From positions 124,001 through 188,000 of the forward strand of contig NZ_JAVAJF010000002.1 in NCBI RefSeq assembly GCF_030718085.1: a stretch of DNA of 64,000 bases, in the 5' to 3' direction. Source of the stretch: Marinobacter sp. MDS2. GTDB taxonomy: Bacteria > Pseudomonadota > Gammaproteobacteria > Pseudomonadales > Oleiphilaceae. This document shows positions 16,495 through 24,781 of the stretch, piece after piece (within the stretch, counting starts at the first letter, position 1; each line of letters begins with the position of its first letter). The notes under the pieces were generated by a model. That model was not told the origin of the DNA, did no database searches, and saw only the letters and a program-made list of their open reading frames with translations. Both the position numbers and the translations under genes were made by a program.

Positions 16495-18108
16495 TCAATC
16501 TGCCGCCAAAATGGAGCGAGCCGCCGCCCGGGCTGTCATGATACAACCGGGTAAAAAGGTTCCTTCGAGTGACCGTTTGCCGTTGGCGCCTCCGCCGCCA
16601 AAGCCCGCGGCCTCCCCTACGCAGTAAAGGCCGGGAATCGGTTGATTATCGCTATCCAGAACCCGACTTTGTAAATCAGTGCGCAGGCCACCGAGACTTT
16701 TACGCGTGGTCAATTGCATGTGAATGGCGATAAACGGCCCTGCGCCGGGTTTCTGCAAGGGGGCGGGTTTGCAGGTTCGAAGCCGGTCTGGGCCCCATTG
16801 CCTTGCGTGTTGGATCAGCCGGATTTGCGGGTCGTTGTTGAGCTGGTTGCCCTTATGAAAATTGGCGTCGAAGGCATCGGCAGTGGCTTTGAGCGTGGCG
16901 GGGTTGATATCCATCGAGCAGGTCAGCCGGTTCATTTTGTCGGCCAGCTCTTCCAGGGTGTCGGCTACCAAAAAATGCGGGCTTTCGTGTTCCATTTGCT
17001 TCACCAGTGGCTTATTGCCTAGCAGCAGTTCTTTCAGGAACAGAGGAAATTGTTTATCGCGGATACGGGCGTTGTGCTCGGCGCCGGAGATGGCAAATTC
17101 TTTCAGGGCAATGCGCCGGTTCAGCAGGTGCCAGGTCCAGGGTTTTTCCTGAGCCGCCACTTGCTGGCACAGCCAATGAGTGTCGAAACCGGTAACCAGG
17201 GGTTCAGGGCCGATGCGTTCTCCGCGATGATTCAGCCACAGGGCCGACTTGCTGGGAATGGTGGAAAGCCCGTGGCCTTTAAAGTGCGGGTAGGGGTGGG
17301 GAAAACCCGCTGCATAGTTCCACATTTCGCCAGCGTGGGTGATCTTTGCCCCCAGGTTGTCTTCGGTCCAGTGATGCAGTTTGCCGTCCGCATACGGGTG
17401 CGCGCCATTGAGCATGGTGGCTGGCTGCGGCCGTTCTGCCGGCCAGTTGGCCCTGCATTCTTTGTGACTGCCGTTAATGCCGCCCATAGCCAGAACGACA
17501 GCGGGCGCGCTGAAGCGCACCTCTTCTCCGGTTTGTTCGTTGACGGCAACGGCACCGGAGACTTTTCCGCCCTCGTGTTCCAGGCCGGTAATCCGGTGCT
17601 GATGCAGCAGGGTCAGGCGACCGCCGGAATTGGCCTGATGCATGGCCTCAATCATTTTTCGTGTGAGCTCGCGCGAGGTGCCCCAAACAATGTGGTAGCG
17701 GGGCACGGTGTTGCCATCGGCCAGTCGGCCACGCTCCACCCAATTCACGGCAGGCATGAATTTCAGCCCTTCGCTTAGCAGCCAGTCGTAGACCTCGGTG
17801 CGGGAGTTTTCCACATAATATCGGGCCCATCTCATGGGCCATTGGTCTTCCGGATCCAGTTCACCAAACCTAAGCCAGTCGTTCAGGGCGGTTTCGGGGG
17901 AGTCGGGGATTTTCAGCCGTCGTTGCAGCGGTGTATCCACCAAGGCCATGCCTCCAAAGGCCCAAAGGGCAAGCCCGCCGAGGCGTTCGGGTGTATCGCG
18001 ATCAACGAGCGTGACGGTTTTTCCGGCCCGAAGGGCTTCAAGGGCTGTAATGATACCCGCCAGGCCGCCACCGGCGACCAGCACGTCTGATGAATGAGTT
18101 TTGGCCAT
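16495..18108 (-). CDS. FAD-binding dehydrogenase (fumarate reductase/ketosteroid dehydrogenase-like flavoprotein)
   Basis: Flavoprotein oxidoreductase of 537 residues. The N-terminal Rossmann motif VAGGGLAGIITALEALRAG and the following VDRD bind FAD adenosine; the C-terminal GLYCVGEAAGFGGGGANGKRSL and EGTFLPGCIMTARAAA close the FAD site, as in KstD-like and fumarate-reductase-like flavoproteins. There is no signal peptide, so it is cytoplasmic. It is upstream of and co-oriented with the ThDP enzyme gene, suggesting a shared pathway, but the substrate cannot be read from the sequence. Confidence 0.82.
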   Translation of the reverse strand: MAKTHSSDVLVAGGGLAGIITALEALRAGKTVTLVDRDTPERLGGLALWAFGGMALVDTPLQRRLKIPDSPETALNDWLRFGELDPEDQWPMRWARYYVENSRTEVYDWLLSEGLKFMPAVNWVERGRLADGNTVPRYHIVWGTSRELTRKMIEAMHQANSGGRLTLLHQHRITGLEHEGGKVSGAVAVNEQTGEEVRFSAPAVVLAMGGINGSHKECRANWPAERPQPATMLNGAHPYADGKLHHWTEDNLGAKITHAGEMWNYAAGFPHPYPHFKGHGLSTIPSKSALWLNHRGERIGPEPLVTGFDTHWLCQQVAAQEKPWTWHLLNRRIALKEFAISGAEHNARIRDKQFPLFLKELLLGNKPLVKQMEHESPHFLVADTLEELADKMNRLTCSMDINPATLKATADAFDANFHKGNQLNNDPQIRLIQHARQWGPDRLRTCKPAPLQKPGAGPFIAIHMQLTTRKSLGGLRTDLQSRVLDSDNQPIPGLYCVGEAAGFGGGGANGKRSLEGTFLPGCIMTARAAARSILAAD

Positions 18109-18204
18109 GGAGTGTCCTGTTGGCTCTGGTTGTAATAGTTGTTAAGGGATGCTGCCCCGTGGCTGAGGCTAGGTCAAGACATGGCATGCGGGCAGGAGGG
18201 GCCA

Positions 18205-18236
18205 GAACACAGGGCAGGATGAGCCGCCCTGTGTTC
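18205..18236 (-). terminator. hairpin downstream of the PhoH-like gene
   Basis: GAACACAGGGC (18205-18215) and GCCCTGTGTTC (18226-18236) form a perfect 11-bp stem with a 10-base loop, 10 bp beyond the stop of the PhoH-like gene. There is no T tract on either strand, so it is a stable 3' end structure rather than a textbook intrinsic terminator. Confidence 0.45.
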
Positions 18237-18246
18237 GACGTGCAGA

Positions 18247-19632
18247 TCAGAGGTTGGCTTCAGCGAATTCCGCCAGTACCGATCGGGGTACGCCTTGAAG
18301 GTGAATGTGTCCACCGTGTTGAAAGCCTTTAAAGCGTTCGGTCATGTACGTCAGACCGGAGCTTAACGGGCTCAAATAGGGCGTATCGATCTGTGCCAGG
18401 TTACCCAGGCAAATCACTTTCGAGCCGTTACCGGCCCGGGTAATGATGGTTTTGATTTGGTGAGGTGTCAGGTTTTGGGATTCATCGATGATGATCAGGC
18501 TGTGCTGGAAACTGCGCCCACGGATGTAGTTCATGGATTTGAAGTGCAGCGGCACCTTGCTAAGGATGTAATCCACGCTGGCCGACATGTTTTCGTCGTC
18601 TTCGTGCAGTGCTTCCAGGTTATCGACGATGGCACCCAGCCAGGGCTCCATTTTCTCGGCTTCGGTGCCGGGCAGGAAGCCGATGTCCTCATCCAGACCT
18701 TGGGTGGATCGGGTGGCGATGATGCGTTTGTAAAGCTTGCTGGCCACGGTCATCTCGATACAAGCCGCCAGTGCCAGGATGGTTTTACCAGAGCCGGCTG
18801 AGCCGGTCAGGTTAACCAGATGGATTTCCGGGTCCAGCAGCAGGTGCAGGGCCATGGCCTGATAGATGTCTCTGGGTACCAGTCCCCAGACTTCTTCGTT
18901 CATCAGGTCGTCGTGCAGAAGATCTTTGATCACCAGTTGATCGTCGGAGACATCCACCACCTGGCCGATGAAACCTCGCTCATCGATAACAAACTCGTTG
19001 ATGTTGAGCTTGGCCAGCACTCCTTCGCGCTTGAGCAGGTGTTCGGTCACGCCGGCGCGCTGAACGGTTTCCACTTTGGCAATGTTGTCCCAGAAGGAGT
19101 TCGGGAATTCGGTGTAGCCTTTGGGCAGCAGATCGATGTCGTCCAGCAACTGGTCGTTGTGGTAGTCCTGAGCCTCGACACCAAAGCCCCGCGCTTTCAG
19201 ACGCATGTTGATGTCTTTACTGACCAGAATGATGTCGTGCGACGTGTGCCGTTCCTGCAGCGCCGCCAGGGTGTTGATGATCTTGTTATCGTTCAGGTGC
19301 TCGGGCAGAGAATGGTTGCCGTTGCGTTCGGTGCTCATGATGATCGCGAGCGTGCCCAGTGGGTCTGCTTTTTTGCCTCGCAGAATAGGCACGCCTTTCT
19401 CGATGTCTTTCGGATTGGCATCACCGAGCAGCTTGTCGATGTTACGGATCGCCTGGCGGCAGTCGGCCGCAACCGTTTGTTTGCCGGATTTCAGACTGTC
19501 GAGTTCCTCAAGGACGGTCATCGGGATGATGACGGCGTGTTCTTCAAAGTTCAGGAGGGCGTTGGGATCGTGGATAAGAACGTTGGTATCGAGGACGTAC
19601 ATTTTTTTGCGAGCTTGCGGTGCTCTTGGCAT
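18247..19632 (-). CDS. PhoH family ATPase with N-terminal PIN domain
   Basis: A 461-residue fusion of a PIN nuclease-like domain (about 1-135, beginning KKMYVLDTNVLIHDPNAL with the first metal-binding Asp) and a PhoH P-loop ATPase domain (about 220-455; Walker A NLTGSAGSGKTILALA, Walker B SLIIIDESQNLT). Such PIN-PhoH (YlaK-like) proteins are thought to act on RNA; the exact role is unsettled. The start at 19632 is preferred because AGAGGT lies upstream; the longer frame overlaps the CBS gene. It follows the CBS-domain gene by 23 bp on the same strand. Confidence 0.9.
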   Translation of the reverse strand: MPRAPQARKKMYVLDTNVLIHDPNALLNFEEHAVIIPMTVLEELDSLKSGKQTVAADCRQAIRNIDKLLGDANPKDIEKGVPILRGKKADPLGTLAIIMSTERNGNHSLPEHLNDNKIINTLAALQERHTSHDIILVSKDINMRLKARGFGVEAQDYHNDQLLDDIDLLPKGYTEFPNSFWDNIAKVETVQRAGVTEHLLKREGVLAKLNINEFVIDERGFIGQVVDVSDDQLVIKDLLHDDLMNEEVWGLVPRDIYQAMALHLLLDPEIHLVNLTGSAGSGKTILALAACIEMTVASKLYKRIIATRSTQGLDEDIGFLPGTEAEKMEPWLGAIVDNLEALHEDDENMSASVDYILSKVPLHFKSMNYIRGRSFQHSLIIIDESQNLTPHQIKTIITRAGNGSKVICLGNLAQIDTPYLSPLSSGLTYMTERFKGFQHGGHIHLQGVPRSVLAEFAEANL

Positions 19633-19655
19633 AGATGCGTTACCTCTGTGTTGTG

Positions 19656-20147
19656 TCAGTCGCACTCGGCGCAGCGCTGGGACAGCTCTTTGTCTGAAAT
19701 TAATTTGAGCATGTCGTAAGTCGTAATGATGCCAGTGATTTTTGAATCTCTGGTGACAAAAATACGGTGCAGGTGTTCGCCCATCATGACATTGGCAATA
19801 TCCCGGACCGGGGTGTTTTCATCGACCGAGAATACCAGGGGGGTCATGATGTCTCTGACTTCTACCGGTACTTTGCCCATTTCCTCGAAGATCACCATGC
19901 GCAGGCGCCGCGCTTCGTCTTGTTCCTCTTCGGTCAGCTTGGGCTGATCTTCCGAACGAGACGCGTTCCAGCGAAACTCGGTGATGTCTTTGAGGGTGGC
20001 GATTCCAATAATTTCGCCGTTGTCGTCGGTGACAGGGCTGCCGGTGATTTCATTGTCGGTAAGAAACCGCGCCAGGCGATCCATCGTCCAGTTCTGAGGG
20101 ACCGCTTTGATGGTGGGGGTCATGATCTCGTGGGCGAGAATAGGCAT
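19656..20147 (-). CDS. CBS-domain protein
   Basis: A 163-residue protein made of two CBS motifs (about residues 1-60 and 98-157: HEIMTPTIKAV ... GIATLKDITEF and VRDIMTPLVFSV ... GIITTYDMLKL) joined by a charged helix. CBS pairs usually bind adenosine nucleotides and act as energy sensors. With no attached catalytic domain its partner is unknown; it is transcribed just ahead of the PhoH-PIN gene. It ends with CAECD, a Cys pair of unknown meaning. Confidence 0.85.
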   Translation of the reverse strand: MPILAHEIMTPTIKAVPQNWTMDRLARFLTDNEITGSPVTDDNGEIIGIATLKDITEFRWNASRSEDQPKLTEEEQDEARRLRMVIFEEMGKVPVEVRDIMTPLVFSVDENTPVRDIANVMMGEHLHRIFVTRDSKITGIITTYDMLKLISDKELSQRCAECD

Positions 20148-20231
20148 CAGATCTTAGCTCTTCCAATCGCAGTGTTTCAGATGCAGCTTAGCCGTTCCTT
20201 GGTCTGTCGTCACCCCCGTTTGATCAAGTGC

Positions 20232-20957
20232 TTAGGGAGTGTCAGGAACCACGGCCTCGATGTTGCCATCGTTGGCCCACTGGATTCGGTAGCCCTGATA
20301 CCGCTCTTTGCGGGCTACGGCTTCAAGCGCCTTCAGTGATTTTACGGGAATATCAATAACCAACTGATTGACCAGCCATTCCGGCAGGGCGCCGTTAGGC
20401 TCGGTGTGCTGCACCCACACCATGTTCGTGCCCTGATCGGTGGGTTTGAACCGGTAGAGTGTGTTGGAGACATCCACACGCACGCGGCTGTTTGTTTCGG
20501 CCCGCATGCCCGGCGTGGCATTCAGGTCCATGATGATTTCGCCTGTCTCGGCGTTGCCCCGGGTTCGAATGCGCAGCACGTAGTCCCGGTCGGATACCGG
20601 CCAGGGCATGTCGTTGACGGAGTAGGCGTAGCGATCATGGAAATTGCCGTTACCGAAGGCAAAAGACTCGATGCAGTTGTGCACCCATTCTTTGCAGGAT
20701 TCGGGGTTGATCATGACGGCCATCAGGTTGTTGATGGGTACGTCGAGGTGGGCAACCGCTTTGAACGCGCGAAACCCCGAACCGGGCTGGTCCATGGTGT
20801 AGATGCGAATGTTGTCTGCTTGCTTTTGCAGCGCCCATTGTTCCGCGTTTTCTGCGGGCAACACAGGATGGTCGTCAGCAGAGACTGCACCGGTAAGCAT
20901 CAGGGCAAAGAAACCGAAGAGGATGCCCATAATGCCACGGACATGGGTGTTGGTCAT
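20232..20957 (-). CDS. secreted START-domain protein
   Basis: A 241-residue protein with an N-terminal signal peptide (FGFFALMLTGAVSA, cleavage near residue 27) and a START-type lipid-binding fold in the rest (EWVHNCIESFAFGN, MPWPVSDRDYVLRI, VWVQHTEPNGALPEWLVNQL). Homologues in marine gammaproteobacteria are generally of unknown function; lipid or hydrophobic ligand binding in the periplasm is the family-based guess. It is divergent from the DUF2804 gene. Confidence 0.82.
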   Translation of the reverse strand: MTNTHVRGIMGILFGFFALMLTGAVSADDHPVLPAENAEQWALQKQADNIRIYTMDQPGSGFRAFKAVAHLDVPINNLMAVMINPESCKEWVHNCIESFAFGNGNFHDRYAYSVNDMPWPVSDRDYVLRIRTRGNAETGEIIMDLNATPGMRAETNSRVRVDVSNTLYRFKPTDQGTNMVWVQHTEPNGALPEWLVNQLVIDIPVKSLKALEAVARKERYQGYRIQWANDGNIEAVVPDTP

Positions 20958-21095
20958 AAGCTACACTTTGCGGTTAATGGTTAGGAAAAGTCTACCACGC
21001 TGTTTTACCGCCGTTTGCTGCCGTAATGGGAGTTTGTGAACCAGGTAGCCTCCTGATGCCGCCCAACCTCGAATTGGCCTGATTTGACGGAAACT

Positions 21096-22103
21096 ATGAC
21101 CCAGAAAAAACTGATTGACCCGAAAGGGCGGATTGCCCCGGGACTGATGTCCGAACCTGTGGATGTCATAAATTACAAGGACTACGATTTGCGCACGGTG
21201 ATGGACAAGCCGCGCTCCCGCCTGGCGCGGCAGTGGCGCTTTAATCAGTTTCAGTTTGTCAGTGCGATGGCGCCGGGCTGGGTATTCGGAATGGCCATCG
21301 TCGATTTGAAGTTGGTCGGATCCGGTTTTTTCTATCTGTTCGATTTTGAATCCGGTCAGATGTATGAGCAATCGTTCCTCCAGCCTTTCGCCCGGCATAC
21401 CGAGATTGAACCTTATCCGGAGCGGGGCAGTGCCCGTTTCAGAAAGGGCGACGTGTCTTTGTCGATCAAGCCGACGGTAGGCGGCCGGAATGTGCGGGTG
21501 AGCGCACCGGGCAACATCGAGGTTGATCTGGAATTGACGGACGACAACGACCCTCATCGGTTGGTGTGCCCGGCGGGATATACCGGGTGGGTGTTTACAC
21601 GGAAGTCCGCTGGCTTGCCGGTAGAGGGTGAGGTGCGATGGGGGCAGAACATCTGGCGAACGGATGAGCAAAGCCGGGGCTCTATCGACTGGAGCTGTGG
21701 TTTCATGCGCCGGGAAACCGCCTGGAATTGGGCCTGCCTGGCGGGCCAGACGAGTGAGGGCGTGGCTGTCGGTCTGAATCTGGCGGCGGGTGTGAACGAA
21801 ACGGGTATGACAGAGAATGCGCTTTGGTTGAACGGCCAGCGTTTCGTGCTGGGAGCAGCACAATTCGAGTTTGACCGTTATCAACAGGATGCCAGTTGGC
21901 GTGTATCCACCGAAGACGGCAAAGTAGATTTATCGTTTGTGCCCTCTGGTGTGCGTAAAGAAAAGCTGAACGCCGGCATATTGGCGTCGAACTTTCGCCA
22001 GTTTGTCGGGACGTTCGAGGGCACAGTGGAAGATGCGTCGGGCAAAAAAATCCCCGTAGCGGGACTACGGGGATTGATGGAGGACCACTTCGCCCGCTGG
22101 TAA
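21096..22103 (+). CDS. DUF2804 domain protein
   Basis: A 335-residue cytoplasmic protein matching the DUF2804 family, no signal peptide or membrane segments. It is rich in aromatic residues (RQWRFNQFQFVSAMAPGW, GSIDWSCGFMRRETAWNWA, GLMEDHFARW at the C-terminus), giving a beta-rich, lipocalin-like impression; the function is unknown. ATG 21096 is chosen over the in-frame TTG at 21084. The last codons contain the intrinsic terminator of the convergent min operon (22044-22075). Confidence 0.82.
   Translation: MTQKKLIDPKGRIAPGLMSEPVDVINYKDYDLRTVMDKPRSRLARQWRFNQFQFVSAMAPGWVFGMAIVDLKLVGSGFFYLFDFESGQMYEQSFLQPFARHTEIEPYPERGSARFRKGDVSLSIKPTVGGRNVRVSAPGNIEVDLELTDDNDPHRLVCPAGYTGWVFTRKSAGLPVEGEVRWGQNIWRTDEQSRGSIDWSCGFMRRETAWNWACLAGQTSEGVAVGLNLAAGVNETGMTENALWLNGQRFVLGAAQFEFDRYQQDASWRVSTEDGKVDLSFVPSGVRKEKLNAGILASNFRQFVGTFEGTVEDASGKKIPVAGLRGLMEDHFARW
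22044..22075 (-). terminator. intrinsic terminator of the min operon, inside DUF2804 coding sequence
   Basis: AATCCCCGTAG (22049-22059) and CTACGGGGATT (22065-22075) form a perfect 11-bp stem with a 5-base loop. Read on the minus strand it is followed by a run of seven T (plus-strand A run 22044-22050), a textbook rho-independent terminator 43 bp beyond minE. Confidence 0.85.
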
Positions 22104-22117
22104 GGCGGGCGCAGGTG

Positions 22118-22372
22118 TTATTGCTCCGGCAGGGTGACGTTCAGTTCCAGGACCGAGCAGCTGTCGTTTCGGTCTACTTCGACCTGCACCATGTCATCAC
22201 TGATTTGCACGTATTTACGAATAACCGCGAGCAGCTCTTGCTGCATCTGGGGCAGGTAGTCTGGCTGCCCCCGTTGGCCGCGTTCGTGGGCTACGATGAT
22301 CTGCAAACGCTCTTTGGCCACGTTGGCCGAGTTTTTACTTTTACTGTTTCTGAAATAATCCAGGAAACTCAT
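22118..22372 (-). CDS. minE: cell division topological specificity factor MinE
   Basis: Binds MinD and stimulates its ATPase, driving pole-to-pole oscillation that places the Z ring at mid-cell. At 84 residues it has the normal MinE size: an N-terminal amphipathic MinD-contact region ([27 protein letters not shown]) and a C-terminal dimerising specificity domain. It starts three bases after minD and is the last gene before the terminator. Confidence 0.97.
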   Translation of the reverse strand: MSFLDYFRNSKSKNSANVAKERLQIIVAHERGQRGQPDYLPQMQQELLAVIRKYVQISDDMVQVEVDRNDSCSVLELNVTLPEQ

Positions 22373-22375
22373 CCC

Positions 22376-23188
22376 TTAGCCCCCCTTGAACATCCGTGAG
22401 AAGAAACCTTTCTTCTGTGCGGTCATGAAGCGGTGTTCGCGCTCCTCGCCCAGAAGTCGTGCTACGGCATCGTCGTAGGCTTGCCCGGCATCACTGTCTT
22501 CTTCGAGAATGACCGGCAGGCCCTGGTTAGAGGCGTTCAAAACGATCTGGCTTTCCGGGATGACGCCGAGCAGCGGGATGGCCAGAATTTCTTCAACGTC
22601 TTGCACAGACAGCATTTCGCCGCGCTCGACGCGGTCAGGGTTGTACCGGGTCAGCAGCAGGTGCTCTTTGAGTGGGTCTTGACCCATTTCGGCTCGGCGG
22701 GACTTGCTCTGCATGATGCCCAGAATGCGGTCGGAGTCCCGTACCGAAGACACTTCCGGGTTGGTGACCACAACGGCTTCATCGGCGTAGTACAGCGCCA
22801 TGAGTGCGCCGTGCTCGATACCGGCCGGGGAGTCGCAAATGATGTAATCGAAGGTTTCGGAAAGTTCGTTGATAACTTTTTCAACGCCTTCTTTCGTGAG
22901 CGCTTCTTTTTCCCGGGTTTGAGAAGCCGGAAGGATGTACAGCGTCTCGACCCGCTTGTCTTTAATCAGGGCCTGATTCAGTGTGGCTTCGCCCTGGATG
23001 ACATTGACAAAATCGTACACAACCCGGCGTTCGCAGTTCATGATCAGGTCCAGGTTACGCAGACCTACGTCGAAGTCGATCACGACTGTTTTAAAGCCCC
23101 GTTTGGCAAGCCCGGTGCTGATTGAAGCGCTGGTGGTGGTTTTGCCAACGCCGCCTTTTCCTGAGGTAACGACAATGATTCTAGCCAA
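22376..23188 (-). CDS. minD: septum site-determining ATPase MinD
   Basis: Membrane-associated ATPase of the Min system, 270 residues. It has the deviant Walker A motif SGKGGVGKTT (residues 9-18, with signature Lys11), the switch motif DSPAGIEHGA, and a C-terminal amphipathic membrane-targeting helix (KKGFFSRMFKGG). ATP-bound dimers recruit MinC and MinE to the membrane. It sits between minC and minE with a 58-bp gap upstream. Confidence 0.98.
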   Translation of the reverse strand: MARIIVVTSGKGGVGKTTTSASISTGLAKRGFKTVVIDFDVGLRNLDLIMNCERRVVYDFVNVIQGEATLNQALIKDKRVETLYILPASQTREKEALTKEGVEKVINELSETFDYIICDSPAGIEHGALMALYYADEAVVVTNPEVSSVRDSDRILGIMQSKSRRAEMGQDPLKEHLLLTRYNPDRVERGEMLSVQDVEEILAIPLLGVIPESQIVLNASNQGLPVILEEDSDAGQAYDDAVARLLGEEREHRFMTAQKKGFFSRMFKGG

Positions 23189-23246
23189 GATTCAATTCCT
23201 GTTTCGCGGTGGATTCGTCATGTCTTCAACGTTTGTTATTGCACTA

Positions 23247-24005
23247 CTAGCCTTTCTCCAGTGGCGATACCACCAGCACGTCATCCTTGAGCTGGATTTG
23301 CACAGCGCTTTTCCAGCCATTATTTTGAAGATCTTCCGGAATTTTATAGTGTCCGGCAACAGACACAAGCTCTGCTTCTAAAGACTGGCAAAAAATTCGC
23401 GCAGACTCTGCCCCGTGAATGCCGGCCAGGGCCCGGCCCCGCAATGCCCCGTAAACGTGGATATTACCTGCCGCCAGAACTTCCGCACCGGCCTGGACCG
23501 GGGCAAGGATAATCAAATCACCTTCCGGAGCATGTATCTGCTGTCCGGAGCGGACGGTTTGGGTCACAATTTTCGTGGGGGCTGGCTCGGGTGCAAGCGT
23601 TGCTGCCGGGGCTTCAGCAACCGGTTCAGCTGCTGCAGGGACGGGCTCGGGTGCGGCTGCCTTTTCACGAACCGAACCGCCTGGCATCACAGCCAGCGAG
23701 GCGCCCTTGGCGAGCCGCCGCTGGTTCTCGTTGGCGGCGCGCACTCCAATCACCTGAATGTTGTGACGGCGACAGGTGCCGATGATCTTGAAGAAATCGA
23801 TCTCGCCGTCCAGACCTTCGTACTTGTCGAGGCTGATCACCAGAGGGATGTCTTTGAAAAAGCCGGGAGCTTGGCTGATTTTGTCCCGCAGGTTCGCTTC
23901 GAATTCATGTTCGTCGAAGTAATAAAGTTCCAGCGCGGTCAGCGAAATGTTCGCGCTTTTAAGTTGGAAGCTCTGTTTTACTTCGGGGTTAGCAGTATCG
24001 CTCAT
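23247..24005 (-). CDS. minC: septum formation inhibitor MinC
   Basis: Inhibitor of FtsZ assembly, 252 residues. The N-terminal domain (about 1-110, SFQLKSANISLTALELYYFDE) acts on FtsZ; the C-terminal beta-helix (about 150-250; APVQAGAEVLAAGNIHVYGALRGRALAG) dimerises and binds MinD. The two are joined by an Ala/Pro/Glu-rich linker, somewhat longer than in E. coli. The start at 24005 (MSDTANPEV) has AGGGAAA upstream; a longer frame overlaps hopJ and is not supported. Confidence 0.96.
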   Translation of the reverse strand: MSDTANPEVKQSFQLKSANISLTALELYYFDEHEFEANLRDKISQAPGFFKDIPLVISLDKYEGLDGEIDFFKIIGTCRRHNIQVIGVRAANENQRRLAKGASLAVMPGGSVREKAAAPEPVPAAAEPVAEAPAATLAPEPAPTKIVTQTVRSGQQIHAPEGDLIILAPVQAGAEVLAAGNIHVYGALRGRALAGIHGAESARIFCQSLEAELVSVAGHYKIPEDLQNNGWKSAVQIQLKDDVLVVSPLEKG

Positions 24006-24027
24006 GAATGCTCGTTTCCCTGGTGGG

Positions 24028-24390
24028 TTACTGGGTGGATTCGGCTCGGGCCCGCAGCGGTTGGCTGTCAAAACGAATGCCGGACCATCCGGTGCTGATG
24101 AATTGCCGGATATTACCATGGCTTGAGCCTGTCGGGTCGCCCAGAACCTGTTGGTAATGCTGCGCGAACAGGGCGAGCGTGTCGTTCTCGTTCAGATTGC
24201 AGTACTGGCCAAGAGCGAATACCCGGCAAGAACCGTTGTTCTCGCCCGCTTCGTTGCGGAGCGGGCCGTTATCAAAACCGCTGGGCTGGAACTCGAAGTG
24301 CTGGTCGATCAGAGCGAGGGTATCGTCGAAATCGGCGTGGCCGCCTTGGAGCGAGGCCAGATGAATGCGGACGGCTTCGGTGATGTTCAT
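24028..24390 (-). CDS. HopJ type III effector family protein
   Basis: A 120-residue soluble protein of the HopJ family, named after a Pseudomonas syringae effector but widespread in non-pathogens. Recognisable are DFDDTLALIDQHFEFQPSGF, NGSCRVFALGQYCNLNE and LALFAQHYQQVL. There is no type III secretion system in view, so an intracellular housekeeping role is more likely. ATG 24390 shares a TAATG with the upstream DUF1244 stop, and minC follows after 22 bp. Confidence 0.88.
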   Translation of the reverse strand: MNITEAVRIHLASLQGGHADFDDTLALIDQHFEFQPSGFDNGPLRNEAGENNGSCRVFALGQYCNLNENDTLALFAQHYQQVLGDPTGSSHGNIRQFISTGWSGIRFDSQPLRARAESTQ

Positions 24391-24668
24391 TATTTGTGAT
24401 CCTGCTTGGGGCCGGTCTGGTATTTTTCTTTCCACTGCTCGTAGGGCATGCCGTAGATTTCTTCACGGGCTGCCGGGTCGGATAGCTCGAAGCCGCGTTC
24501 CTCGGCTTCGGCCCGATACCATTTCGACAGGCAATTGCGGCAGAAGCCGGCCAGATTCATCAGGTCGATGTTCTGGACATCGGTGTTTTGACGCAAGTGA
24601 TCAACCAGCCGTCTGAAAGCGGCGGCTTCGATTTCAGTGCGCTCGGACTCGGGAATAGGATTGCTCAT
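24390..24668 (-). CDS. DUF1244 domain protein
   Basis: A 92-residue protein of the DUF1244 family. It contains an FCRNC motif (CxxC) in LAGFCRNCLSKWYRAEAEERG that might bind metal or act in redox chemistry, and ends YGMPYEQWKEKYQ. Function unknown. It is the first gene of an apparent operon DUF1244-hopJ-minC-minD-minE, coupled to hopJ by TAATG. It is divergent from dinB. Confidence 0.88.
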   Translation of the reverse strand: MSNPIPESERTEIEAAAFRRLVDHLRQNTDVQNIDLMNLAGFCRNCLSKWYRAEAEERGFELSDPAAREEIYGMPYEQWKEKYQTGPKQDHK

Positions 24669-24742
24669 GGTGCCTCGTAGTAGCTTGCCGGAGTGGATTT
24701 GGGATTCCTGACATTCTCAGCATGTTACCGTAAGATACAAGG

Positions 24743-24758
24743 CTGTATAAACGTACAG
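24743..24758. promoter_or_regulatory. LexA (SOS) box upstream of dinB
   Basis: CTGTATAAACGTACAG fits the LexA consensus CTGT-N8-ACAG exactly, with a mainly A/T centre, and lies 23 bp before the dinB start. SOS induction of dinB by DNA damage is therefore expected. Confidence 0.88.
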
Positions 24759-24781
24759 ATTTTTAACCTGAGCCCAGGAAT

